From contig NZ_FZMS01000014.1 in the NCBI RefSeq assembly GCF_900198365.1, positions 1 through 40,560 on the forward strand: a stretch of DNA of 40,560 nucleotides. The letters are read 5' to 3'. Numbering within the stretch: position 1 is the first letter of the stretch; each line of letters opens with the position of its first letter. Shown one piece after another: positions 26,544 to 35,066 of the stretch. Below the pieces are notes generated by a model, which saw nothing but the letters and a program-made list of their open reading frames with translations, did not search any database and was not told the DNA's origin. This stretch comes from Helicobacter bilis. Its GTDB lineage: Bacteria > Campylobacterota > Campylobacteria > Campylobacterales > Helicobacteraceae. The position numbers and the translations under genes are program-made.

Positions 26544-26606
26544 TAGCACTACACAAAACACTTTGATGTGCTATCCTGTGTTTCACTTTGTAATTCCTTC
26601 GTGAAA
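26544..26606 (+). promoter_or_regulatory. two possible stem-loops in the sucC leader
   Basis: TAGCAC (26544-26549) can pair with GTGCTA (26568-26573), and TTTCAC (26581-26586) with GTGAAA (26601-26606). The second ends just before the TAGGAG ribosome site of sucC. Loops are 18 and 14 bases, so stability is modest. Confidence 0.3.
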
Positions 26607-26620
26607 AATAGGAGCATAAC

Positions 26621-27784
26621 ATGAATATACATGAGTATCAAGGAAAACAGGTTTTAAGAAAATATGGTGTAGCAACACCACGCGGTAGAGTGGCTAATAA
26701 TGGCTATGAAGCAAAGGCTATTGCTAACGAGCTAGGCGGTGGCGTATGGGTTGTGAAAGCACAAATACACGCAGGCGGACGCGGTAAGGCAGGTGGTGTA
26801 AAACTTGCAAAAAGTTTAGATGAAGTGGCAACGCTTACAGATTCTATGCTTGGTATGACTTTGGTAACACACCAAACAGGACCATCAGGTAAAAAAGTAG
26901 GGCGTGTATATATTGAAGAGGGCTTAGATATTAAGAAAGAATTTTATATTGCTGTTGTGCTTGATAGAGGGCTTGAAATGCCAATTTTCATTGCTTCCAC
27001 AGAAGGTGGCATGGAGATTGAGGAAGTTGCAGAGAGAAGTCCAGAAAAGATTATTAAAGTAGCAGTTGATCCTACTATAGGTTTTAGATCTTTTCATGCA
27101 CTTGAATTAGCACTTGGCTTAGGACTTACAAAAGAGCAACAAAAGCCATTTAGTAAGTTTGCAAAAGCACTTTATGAAGTATTTATTAATGAAGATGCAG
27201 AGCAAGTTGAAATTAACCCTATGATTCTCACAGGTGATGGTAGCTTTTTAGCACTTGATGCAAAACTTGGATTTGATAATAACGCATTGTATCGACATAG
27301 TGATATTGTAGCTATGCGAGATTTCACAGAAGAAGAGCCTAGTGAAATCGAAGCAAGTGAGAGCAATCTTAGCTATGTAAAACTAGAGGGCAATGTAGGC
27401 TGTATGGTAAATGGAGCTGGACTTGCAATGGCTACTATGGATATTATTAAGTACGAGGGTGGACAACCTGCAAACTTCCTTGATGTAGGCGGCGGTGCAA
27501 ATCCTACAACGGTTGCAAAAGGCTTTGAGATTATCCTAAAAGACAAGAATGTAAAAGCTATTTTTGTGAATATTTTTGGTGGTATCGTGCAATGTGATAG
27601 AGTTGCAAATGGAATCATTGAGGCTACAAAGCTTACAAGTGTGGAAGTGCCTGTTGTTGTGCGACTTGATGGCACAAATGCAGAAAAGGCGAAAGAGATT
27701 CTAAAAGGTGCTGGTATTAAGAATCTAATCGCAGCAGAGAACTTGAAAGATGGCGCACAAAAAGTAGTTGCAGCAGCAAAGTAA
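26621..27784 (+). CDS. sucC: succinyl-CoA synthetase, beta subunit
   Basis: SucC is the ATP-grasp subunit that, with SucD, converts succinyl-CoA to succinate with formation of ATP or GTP. Family blocks are intact: [20 protein letters not shown] at the start, [20 protein letters not shown] (nucleotide site), [41 protein letters not shown], and [20 protein letters not shown] with [10 protein letters not shown] in the C-terminal domain. Length (387 aa) is normal. TAGGAG lies before the ATG. SucD follows after 31 bases and the oorDABC genes after that, which makes the cluster a single route for the reactions between 2-oxoglutarate and succinate. Confidence 0.97.
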   Translation: MNIHEYQGKQVLRKYGVATPRGRVANNGYEAKAIANELGGGVWVVKAQIHAGGRGKAGGVKLAKSLDEVATLTDSMLGMTLVTHQTGPSGKKVGRVYIEEGLDIKKEFYIAVVLDRGLEMPIFIASTEGGMEIEEVAERSPEKIIKVAVDPTIGFRSFHALELALGLGLTKEQQKPFSKFAKALYEVFINEDAEQVEINPMILTGDGSFLALDAKLGFDNNALYRHSDIVAMRDFTEEEPSEIEASESNLSYVKLEGNVGCMVNGAGLAMATMDIIKYEGGQPANFLDVGGGANPTTVAKGFEIILKDKNVKAIFVNIFGGIVQCDRVANGIIEATKLTSVEVPVVVRLDGTNAEKAKEILKGAGIKNLIAAENLKDGAQKVVAAAK

Positions 27785-27815
27785 GCAAAAGTTAAAATCA
27801 TATAAGGATAGAAAG

Positions 27816-28706
27816 ATGAGTATTCTCGTAAATAAAAACACAAAGGTAATCGTTCAAGGTTTTACAGGAAAGGAAGGGAGCTTCCATAGTGAGCAGTGCA
27901 TGGCGTATGGCACGCAGATTGTAGGCGGTGTTACACCAAATAAGGGTGGCAGTGAGCATTTAGGCAAACCTGTATTTAACACTGTTAAAGAAGCCGTAGC
28001 AAAGACTGGGGCTACTGTGAGTATGATATTTGTGCCACCAGCATTTGTTGCTGATGCGATTATTGAGGCAGCAGCAGGGGGCATTAAACTCGCAGTTGTA
28101 ATTACAGAAGGTGCGCCTACAAAAGATATTATGTTTGCAAAAATGTATGCGAAGAAGCAAGGCATGGATATGATAGGACCAAATTGTCCGGGCATTATCA
28201 CAAGCGATGAGTGTAAAATCGGTATTATGCCGGGCTATATTTTCAAAAAATCTAGCACGAATATTGGGCTTATCTCAAAAAGTGGGACGCTAACTTATGA
28301 GAGTGCTAATCAGCTTGTAACACAAGGTTTAGGAATCTCAACTGCAGTAGGTATTGGTGGCGACCCTATCATTGGTTTAAGCTATAAGCAAATATTACCT
28401 ATGTTTGAAGCAGACCCAGAAACAAAAGCAATTGTTATGGTAGGTGAGATTGGCGGAAGCTTAGAAATTGATGCTGCAGCTTTAATTAAAGAGCAGATTA
28501 AAAAGCCGGTAGTAGCATTTATCTCTGGGGCTACAGCTCCAAAAGGCAAGAGAATGGGACATGCAGGTGCGATTGTAAGCGGTGGTAAAGGCACAGCCGC
28601 AGAGAAGCAAGAGGCATTGCGTGCAGCAGGTGTTATGGTAGCAGAAAGCCCAGCAGTTATTGGCGAAACAATGAAAAAGCTTTTAGCTGATAAAGGTATC
28701 AAATAG
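27816..28706 (+). CDS. sucD: succinyl-CoA synthetase, alpha subunit
   Basis: SucD carries the CoA-binding Rossmann domain and the phospho-histidine of succinyl-CoA synthetase. Seen here: [23 protein letters not shown] near the N-terminus (CoA-binding), [43 protein letters not shown], and the active-site His block [14 protein letters not shown] (about residue 247 on). The length of 296 aa matches relatives. The open frame begins at 27768 inside the sucC end, but ATG 27816 has an AAGGA site and starts at the family's N-terminus. It pairs with sucC upstream. Confidence 0.97.
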   Translation: MSILVNKNTKVIVQGFTGKEGSFHSEQCMAYGTQIVGGVTPNKGGSEHLGKPVFNTVKEAVAKTGATVSMIFVPPAFVADAIIEAAAGGIKLAVVITEGAPTKDIMFAKMYAKKQGMDMIGPNCPGIITSDECKIGIMPGYIFKKSSTNIGLISKSGTLTYESANQLVTQGLGISTAVGIGGDPIIGLSYKQILPMFEADPETKAIVMVGEIGGSLEIDAAALIKEQIKKPVVAFISGATAPKGKRMGHAGAIVSGGKGTAAEKQEALRAAGVMVAESPAVIGETMKKLLADKGIK

Positions 28707-28802
28707 TAAGATTATATATTGCTATGTTTTTATGCTGCAAACAAAATAGTTTGTAGCTATCAATATGCTATATGATTTTATAGATTAGCACAATTTTAAT
28801 TT

Positions 28803-28837
28803 TAGATTCTATATACAATCCATAGATATAGAATCTA
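28803..28837. repeat. 12-bp inverted repeat of AGAWTCT between sucD and oorD
   Basis: TAGATTCTATAT, 11-base spacer, ATATAGAATCTA: a perfect 12-bp stem in the 185-base gap. There is no adjacent T tract, so it may be an RNA-stabilising hairpin, a weak terminator or a protein site. Confidence 0.55.
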
Positions 28838-28891
28838 GTCAAAGTTTTAAACTAACCCAAAAGTTCAAAATATCAATAAGGAGAACTAAAT

Positions 28892-29224
28892 ATGTCAGAT
28901 GTTTTAATGCCTGAAAACACGCCTGTGTGGGTCAATGAAAAACGCTGCAAAGCTTGTGATATTTGCGTATCGCGATGTCCTGCCGGTGTATTAGCCATGC
29001 AGCTTGATGCACATAAAGTGTTAGGCAAGATTGTAAAAGTTATGTATCCACAAAGCTGTATTGGTTGCATGGAGTGTGAGTTGCATTGTCCAGATTTTGC
29101 TATCACTGTTGCCGATAGGAAACAATTTAAATTTGCAAAAACAGATAAGGCTGCACAAGAGAGAGCAGAAAAAATAAAAGCAAATAGATTTATGGCGATT
29201 GAGGAGGGTGCAAATAATGCGTGA
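28892..29224 (+). CDS. oorD: 2-oxoglutarate:acceptor oxidoreductase, ferredoxin-like delta subunit
   Basis: OorD is the small iron-sulphur subunit of the CoA-dependent 2-oxoglutarate oxidoreductase, which replaces 2-oxoglutarate dehydrogenase in Helicobacter and Campylobacter. Two four-cysteine motifs, CKACDICVSRCP (about residues 18-29) and CIGCMECELHCP (about 56-67), would bind two [4Fe-4S] clusters. Length is 110 aa. AAGGAG is well placed before the ATG. Its last eight bases overlap oorA. The gap upstream of it holds an AGAWTCT hairpin and perhaps a promoter, so the oor genes could be transcribed separately from sucCD. Confidence 0.95.
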   Translation: MSDVLMPENTPVWVNEKRCKACDICVSRCPAGVLAMQLDAHKVLGKIVKVMYPQSCIGCMECELHCPDFAITVADRKQFKFAKTDKAAQERAEKIKANRFMAIEEGANNA

Positions 29225-30347
29225 AGTAATTACAGGTGGAAATGAGCTTGTTGCAATGGGTGCAATTGATGCAGGTTGTAAGTTCTATGGTGGATATCCT
29301 ATTACACCTAGCTCTGATGTTATGCACGAAATGGCACATTTACTGCCCCATCATGGTGGTAATTTTATCCAAATGGAAGATGAGATTAGTGGTATATCGG
29401 TAGCACTTGGTGCGTCTATGAGTGGTGTAAAAGCTATGACTGGAAGCTCTGGTCCGGGCATTTCTCTTAAAGCTGAGCAAATCGGTTTAGGTTATATGGC
29501 AGAGATTCCACTCGTTATTGTAAATGTTATGAGACTTGGTCCATCTACTGGTATGCCAACAAGGGTAGGGCAGGGCGATGTAGCCTTTGCAAAGCACCCA
29601 ACACATGGCGATTATAAATCCATTGCATTGGCTCCCGGGACACTAGAGGAAGCCTATACGCAAAGTGTGCGTGCTTTTAATCTTGCAGAAGAGTTTATGC
29701 AGCCTGTATTCTTACTACTTGATGAGACTTTAGGACATATGTATGGTAAAACACAGATTCCAACATTAGAAGAAGTGCAAAAAAACAATAAGGTACGAAA
29801 GCAGTTTAATGGCGATCCAAAAGATTATAAACCCTATGGTGTAGGACCAGATGAACCTGCGGTGCTAAATCCTTTCTTTAAAGGCTATCGCTATCATATC
29901 ACAGGTTTGCATCATGGTGCGATTGGATTCCCAACAGAGAATGCAGCTGAAGGACAAGCCCTTATTGATAGATTATTCAACAAAGTAGAAAGCAGGGCAG
30001 ACTATCTAAGTAATAATGAAGAGCTTTATCTAGAAGATGCAGATATTGCGATCATATCTTATGGTAGTGCTACTTTAGGTATTAAAGAAGCCTTGCATGA
30101 ATTGCGTCAGACTAATGAGATTAAAGCTGGTTTATTCCGCCCTATCACAATCTGGCCTAGCCCGGAAAAAGAGCTTAAGAAAATAGGCGAGAGATTCAAA
30201 AAGATTCTCATGGTAGAGTTAAATAAAGGGCAATATAGAGAGGAAGTCGAACGCATACTTGGGCGAAGAGTAGAGTTTATGGGTCGTGCAAATGGACGAA
30301 CTATTGCACCAAATGAAGTGATTGAAAAATTGCGTTCTATGAAGTAG
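29217..30347 (+). CDS. oorA: 2-oxoglutarate:acceptor oxidoreductase, alpha subunit
   Basis: OorA contributes the pyrimidine-binding side of the thiamine diphosphate site and the CoA-contacting domain. Blocks seen are GGNELVAMGAIDAGCKFYGG, YPITPSSDVMHEM, MEDEISGISVALGASMSGVK, TGSSGPGISLKAEQIGLGYM and MRLGPSTGMPTRVGQGD, all typical of the KorA/OorA type; the late GLFRPITIWPSPEKEL matches domain II. Length is 376 aa. The frame opens at 29199, but ATG 29217 has GAGGAGGG eight bases upstream and overlaps the oorD stop, so translation is likely coupled. The enzyme makes succinyl-CoA and reduced electron carrier from 2-oxoglutarate. Confidence 0.96.
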   Translation: MREVITGGNELVAMGAIDAGCKFYGGYPITPSSDVMHEMAHLLPHHGGNFIQMEDEISGISVALGASMSGVKAMTGSSGPGISLKAEQIGLGYMAEIPLVIVNVMRLGPSTGMPTRVGQGDVAFAKHPTHGDYKSIALAPGTLEEAYTQSVRAFNLAEEFMQPVFLLLDETLGHMYGKTQIPTLEEVQKNNKVRKQFNGDPKDYKPYGVGPDEPAVLNPFFKGYRYHITGLHHGAIGFPTENAAEGQALIDRLFNKVESRADYLSNNEELYLEDADIAIISYGSATLGIKEALHELRQTNEIKAGLFRPITIWPSPEKELKKIGERFKKILMVELNKGQYREEVERILGRRVEFMGRANGRTIAPNEVIEKLRSMK

Positions 30348-30368
30348 ATTAGCGATAAAGGAAGAAAT

Positions 30369-31199
30369 ATGGCTTTTAATTATGATGAATATTTACGCGT
30401 AGAAAAAATGCCGACACTTTGGTGTTGGGGCTGTGGCGATGGTGTGATTTTGAAAAGTATTATACGCGCTATTGATGCAGTGGGTTGGAATATGGACGAT
30501 GTGTGTTTAGTGAGTGGGATTGGCTGTAGTGGTCGTATGAGTTCTTATGTGAATTGCAACACAGTACATACAACACATGGTAGAACTCTAGCTTATGCAA
30601 CGGGTATAAAGCTTGCAAATCCAGATAAGCATGTAATCGTAGTAAGCGGTGATGGCGATAGCTTAGCAATCGGTGGGAATCACACTATACACGCATGCCG
30701 CAGAAATATTGATATTAATCATATTATTGTGAATAACTTTATCTATGGCTTGACAAACTCACAGACTTCGCCGACAACGCCAAAAGGCTTTTGGACTGTT
30801 ACAGCACCCGGAGGCAACATTGATAATCAATTTGATATTTGCGAGTTGGGTGCGGCAGCAGGGGCGACTTTTGTAGCAAGAGAGAGTATTTTAGACCCTA
30901 AAAAGCTTGAAAAAGTGCTAATTGAGGGCTTTAAACACAAAGGCTTTAGTCTCTTTGATATTAACTCAAACTGCCATGTGAACCTTGGTAGAAAAAATAA
31001 AATGATAGAGGCTACTGATATGCTTAAATGGCTTGATTCTAGAATCTTGCCAAAACGCAAATATGATGAGTTAAGCGAAGAGGAAAAGAAAGGGAAATTC
31101 CCAACAGGCATTTTAAAGCATGATACAGAAACAGAAGAGTATTGTGAAGCTTATGCTGCATATAAAGCAAAAGTAACCGCTAAAAAAGGAGGACATTAA
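30369..31199 (+). CDS. oorB: 2-oxoglutarate:acceptor oxidoreductase, beta subunit (TPP-binding)
   Basis: OorB binds the diphosphate and Mg of thiamine diphosphate. LWCWGCGDGVILKSI near residue 17 and GIGCSGRMSSYVNCNTVHTTHGR match the family, and VVSGDGDSLAIGGNHTIHACRR with INHIIVNNFIYGLTNSQ forms the GDG-N TPP signature. Length is 276 aa. A ribosome site AAAGGAAG precedes ATG, 21 bases after oorA. The stop overlaps the oorC start as TAATG, so the two are coupled. Confidence 0.96.
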   Translation: MAFNYDEYLRVEKMPTLWCWGCGDGVILKSIIRAIDAVGWNMDDVCLVSGIGCSGRMSSYVNCNTVHTTHGRTLAYATGIKLANPDKHVIVVSGDGDSLAIGGNHTIHACRRNIDINHIIVNNFIYGLTNSQTSPTTPKGFWTVTAPGGNIDNQFDICELGAAAGATFVARESILDPKKLEKVLIEGFKHKGFSLFDINSNCHVNLGRKNKMIEATDMLKWLDSRILPKRKYDELSEEEKKGKFPTGILKHDTETEEYCEAYAAYKAKVTAKKGGH

Positions 31200-31753
31200 T
31201 GGAACATCAATTACGATTTACAGGCGTTGGTGGGCAGGGTGTCCTTTTAGCAGGTGAGATTCTAGCGGAAGCTAAGATTAGAGGCGGTGGCTATGGTGTT
31301 AAAGCTTCCACTTATACAAGCCAAGTGAGAGGCGGTCCTACAAAGGTTGATATTTTGCTAGATAAGGAGGAGATTCTCTATCCTTATGCAATGGATGGCA
31401 ATATCGATTTTATGCTATCTGTTGCGCAGATGAGTTATGATATTTATAAGTCTGGTATAAAAGAGCAGGGCATTGTCGTATTGGAGCCAAATCTTGTAAA
31501 GCCCACTGATGAAGATAGAAAAAGATTTAGAATCTATGAGATTCCAATCATTACAATCGCAAAAGAAGAAGTAGGCAATGTAGTAACACAAAGTGTTGTA
31601 GCACTAGCTGCAACCGTTACTTTTACAAATTGTGTCCCAGAAGACTTAGTAATTGAAACCATGCTTAGCAAAGTGCCTACAAAAGTCGCAGATGTCAATA
31701 AAAAGGCTTATGAACTCGGCAAAAAATATGCGCTTGAATGTTTAAATAAGTAA
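31199..31753 (+). CDS. oorC: 2-oxoglutarate:acceptor oxidoreductase, gamma subunit
   Basis: OorC is the gamma subunit of the same complex. The glycine-rich start FTGVGGQGVLLAGEILAEA and ASTYTSQVRGGPTKVDI are the family signature, and VALAATVTFTNCVPEDLV plus the late VPTKVADVNKKAYELG complete the domain. Length is 184 aa, normal. It closes the oorDABC set; no terminator hairpin is clear after it. Confidence 0.96.
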   Translation: MEHQLRFTGVGGQGVLLAGEILAEAKIRGGGYGVKASTYTSQVRGGPTKVDILLDKEEILYPYAMDGNIDFMLSVAQMSYDIYKSGIKEQGIVVLEPNLVKPTDEDRKRFRIYEIPIITIAKEEVGNVVTQSVVALAATVTFTNCVPEDLVIETMLSKVPTKVADVNKKAYELGKKYALECLNK

Positions 31754-32383
31754 TAAGGACAAATTAGCTGCTATTCATCATGGAATCTTTTTGTTTTTAA
31801 GGTTTTAGAATAAAGGGCTTAGAAACCGAGATTCTATATCGCACAGAAACTGAAATTCCTTTGTTACTTCACTTGCAACACAACGCTTTTATGTTAAGTT
31901 TTTAAAAATTTTAAGGCAGTATTTTACAGCCTTTCCATAGGCTAGATACTCTAGGAATAAAGCAGATAGGGATCATTATCACAATAGGGCAGACTACAAA
32001 GCAATTGATCTTTTTTTACAATGATGAGAAATGAATGAAAGGGCGACCCCCATTTTTTGGCAATCTATGAATAAGACAATCTTATCTCAGATTCTAGGAT
32101 ATATAGGGGATTGCTCTGTTATATTTCATGTTATCTACACAACATTGAGACCCCATATCAACAGACTAGAAACATAAATTTCTTAAAGCCATACCCTTAG
32201 AGTATTACAAGTAAAGCATACAGAATCCCCACAAGCATTCTTAATTGACAAACAGATAGAAAACCATGTAATTTCATTTTATAGATGCAATATCGCACTT
32301 ATTTGCAAATTTCATGTGAGACATAAAACACAAAAATAAATATGCATACAATAAGATTCTTTATCCAATATGACCCAAATCAG
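31754..32383. other. 630-base stretch without a recognisable gene
   Basis: This lies between oorC and the META lipoprotein. All frames on both strands are broken by stops and I recognise no tRNA, SRP RNA, RNase P, tmRNA or 6S RNA. A small hairpin AAGGC...GCCTT with an inner GTA/TAC pair sits at about 31914-31934. The region could hold a decayed gene, a small RNA, or just the ends of two transcription units. Confidence 0.5.
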
Positions 32384-33013
32384 CTATTTTATATAAATTC
32401 GCATTCGCCCATTGTTTAGCACATAGCCTTTTCTATTTTTTAGTTTTGTTACTACATAGATTCCATCAAGGTTGCGTATCAATGTATTTTGAAAGTTTGC
32501 TACTTCTTTTGGGCTGCATGGCTTTCTTGTGCTTGCTGCTCCAGAAATAACGATTTTTGTGCTATCTTGCCAAAAAAACTTTGCTGTGTAGTCATTACAC
32601 CCAGCCTTTCCATATAACATATCTTGCGATCTATCAAGATTAAAAGTTGCTTTTAAAGCAATATTCGCAAGTGTTGTAGCAGGTGTGCTTTCATCATCAT
32701 TTTCATCGTCTTGATTTCTTTGTCGCAATTGCTCAAAACTTGCATTTAAATCATCAATCCTACTTGATCGCCTTTGCGTAGTAGAATCGTAGGTGTTTGT
32801 AAAATGTGCATTTGGATTGCTTTGTATTTGTTCTCTTGCTTGATAGGCAAGCTCTTGCGGACTTAGGACAACCTTATTATCAATTTCAAGCTTTACAATC
32901 TGATAATTACTCCCTTCAAAAATGCCCTTCATTCCAAATAAAAAGCAACCACTAACGCTACACACAATGAATAATAGAGTAAAAAAATATATCGTTTTTA
33001 TAATTTTTTGCAT
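32384..33013 (-). CDS. META (HslJ-like) domain lipoprotein
   Basis: The first 23 residues are a lipoprotein signal ending SVSGC, so the protein should be lipid-anchored. The C-terminal 90 residues fit a META/HslJ domain: FNLDRSQDMLYGKAGCNDYTAKFFW and KIVISGAASTRKPC, where the GxxGCNxYxG-like core and a downstream Cys after a T-R-x-x-C pattern are family marks. The middle (about 75-115) is polar and probably disordered (RQRNQDDENDDES). In other bacteria META proteins are linked to heat-shock and novobiocin resistance, with no known biochemistry. An AAGGGA site precedes ATG and overlaps the stop of the upstream AAA ATPase gene, so the two are probably co-transcribed. Confidence 0.75.
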   Translation of the reverse strand: MQKIIKTIYFFTLLFIVCSVSGCFLFGMKGIFEGSNYQIVKLEIDNKVVLSPQELAYQAREQIQSNPNAHFTNTYDSTTQRRSSRIDDLNASFEQLRQRNQDDENDDESTPATTLANIALKATFNLDRSQDMLYGKAGCNDYTAKFFWQDSTKIVISGAASTRKPCSPKEVANFQNTLIRNLDGIYVVTKLKNRKGYVLNNGRMRIYIK

Positions 33014-33024
33014 AGAATCCCTTA

Positions 33025-34734
33025 TTATCGTTTAAAGCCCATTTTTTTAGAATCACCAAAAGCACTATTTTGCTCTTTTTCTACCTCTGCTATAAAATCA
33101 TCTAAACTAAATGTCAAATCTTTTCTTGTTGCGACTTTATAGCAAGTATTTGAAGTGATAATTTTTATCTGCCCACCACTAAGATTAAATTTGCTTAATT
33201 CCTTTGCAATATGCTCTTTTTTATCCTTAAAATCCGCATGTTTTGGGAAATGTAAGAACCAAATTTTTTCACGCATTGCAATATCTGGCATATTAAAACA
33301 AATTTTATAATGAAATCTTCTTGAAAATGCAGAATCAAGACTATCAACAAGATTTGTAGTAGCAATCAAGATTCCACAAAATTTCTCAATTTGCTCTAAA
33401 AATATATTTTGCATTTGATGATACATGCGACTCGTGCTGCCTGCTATATCATTGCGTGATCCTAGCAACTGATCTGCTTCATCAAGCAATAAAATAGGCT
33501 TTTCTTTTGTTGTCATGGTTATAGCGTGATATTCATCAAAGATTCTACGCACATTTTTTTCACTCTCACCAACATACATTGATAACACTTTTGAGCAATC
33601 AAGATAGAGAATCTTTTGTCCCAAATCCTTAGCAAGTCCATACGCACTAGAAGTTTTCCCCGTGCCACTAGCCCCATATAATAGGATTTTAGAATCTATA
33701 TCAGCATGTTCTTTAATATCCCATTTATGCAAGAGTTTATGCACTTTAGGATTTAAATGTTGCAATAAAGTATCAAAATACTCTCTTACACTATCCTGTA
33801 AGATTACAGAATCTAAGCCCTTTTTTGGCGTGATAATGTCAAATATCTCACTCTTTGCGACCTCATCTTCAAGGTTTGCATTTTGACTAGATTTATCACA
33901 CATAAGATTATTAAAAATATGCTGTGGTATGCAAAACTCTTGCTCCATAAATGAAAAATCCCCAAAAGATTCAAAACAAGTGACAATGCCACTTTTAAGT
34001 AGCTTTGCATTGCTTGCAAGTAAGTTTTGCAAAATGATCTTTTCTTCTTCATTTTTGCCAAGTGAGACAATCTCTTTTAACGATAGCCCAAATTCACCAT
34101 TATATTGAGCTTGTGTGAGAGAGATAAAAATCAGCTTTTCATGGTAATTTAAATGATGCTTTTTAAAGTATTGCTGTATTTTTATTTTCTTTGTATTTTT
34201 TGTTGCATTCGTGTTAATGATATTTGCTAATGTGTTATTGATGTAGTTATCACAAGATTGTGATAAGTTTGTATTAAGCACAGATTGAATCTTATTGTAT
34301 TGACGCATGAGTTGCAGTCTCTTCCACTCATCTTGCAAATATTCAAGTGAGTTATTATAAATAGTATCTTTAATATCGCTATTAAACAAACGACCATGCT
34401 CTAAAAGCTTTAAAAGATTAGGGCTGACACTAATGACTGCATTACGCAGCTCTAGCACACTCTCACATCTTTCTTGTGAGAATCTATCCTGTGTGGCTAA
34501 CCAACCAAGCTTTATTAAATGTGAAAACTCTTTCAAATACGGCAATATCTCAAAGCCTTTTGCATAATATTTCTGCTCTAAAAATGTTTGAATGTCAATC
34601 TCATTTTCCCCACTCATATATGAAACCACAACTTCACGCAGGATTGAAGCCTCATGCTTAGAGCAATTAAGCAGTGGAAAAACTAAGCTTTTTTCTATGG
34701 AATCTACAGAACAAAAATCAATCAAAAATCGCAC
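33025..34734 (-). CDS. AAA-family ATPase (CDC48/FtsH-like single AAA module)
   Basis: The C-terminal third is a classical AAA module: Walker A GASGTGKT at residues 354-361, VGESEKNVRRIFDEY, Walker B PILLLDEAD, and a second region of homology with ATTNLVDSLDSAFSRRFHYKI including the Arg pair. The N-terminal 300 residues are helical with no motif I recognise and may bind a substrate or partner. Epsilonproteobacteria such as Campylobacter carry similar uncharacterised single-AAA proteins. The frame starts at TTG 34740, but AAAAAGG abuts that codon; GTG 34734 has a six-base spacing and is preferred. Length is 569 aa. It overlaps the ribosome site of the META lipoprotein gene, so a shared transcript is likely. 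Target is unknown. Confidence 0.8.
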   Translation of the reverse strand: MRFLIDFCSVDSIEKSLVFPLLNCSKHEASILREVVVSYMSGENEIDIQTFLEQKYYAKGFEILPYLKEFSHLIKLGWLATQDRFSQERCESVLELRNAVISVSPNLLKLLEHGRLFNSDIKDTIYNNSLEYLQDEWKRLQLMRQYNKIQSVLNTNLSQSCDNYINNTLANIINTNATKNTKKIKIQQYFKKHHLNYHEKLIFISLTQAQYNGEFGLSLKEIVSLGKNEEEKIILQNLLASNAKLLKSGIVTCFESFGDFSFMEQEFCIPQHIFNNLMCDKSSQNANLEDEVAKSEIFDIITPKKGLDSVILQDSVREYFDTLLQHLNPKVHKLLHKWDIKEHADIDSKILLYGASGTGKTSSAYGLAKDLGQKILYLDCSKVLSMYVGESEKNVRRIFDEYHAITMTTKEKPILLLDEADQLLGSRNDIAGSTSRMYHQMQNIFLEQIEKFCGILIATTNLVDSLDSAFSRRFHYKICFNMPDIAMREKIWFLHFPKHADFKDKKEHIAKELSKFNLSGGQIKIITSNTCYKVATRKDLTFSLDDFIAEVEKEQNSAFGDSKKMGFKR

Positions 34735-35066
34735 AAACAACCTTTTTCTATCTCATCGCTATTTTTTCGCTTAGATTCTATCATGTTTATATCTAAAATA
34801 ACTAATGCGAGATTATTTTGTAAGTCATAATGCTAAATATGCATACCTTAAGAGTATCACAATTAAAAATTGTTTAAAAATATTATTACTCAAAACTTTT
34901 GCCAACTCACAATATTAATGTTTCTAAAATATACATTACTAAATCACTATATTTACATTTTGATATTTTTCTACATTTTCTCGTTATGTTATTGCCTTTT
35001 CAGCATTTTTTTTGTAAAGTCAAAAAAGCTATGAAACATAAGCTAATCTCACTTTAAAGGATTTAT
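34735..35066. other. 332-base divergent gap between the AAA gene and the porin gene
   Basis: It is extremely A/T-rich with no gene visible. It must carry the strong porin promoter and the AAA promoter. The AAAGGA ribosome site of the porin is clear at its end; I could not choose one -10 box over others with confidence. Confidence 0.45.
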
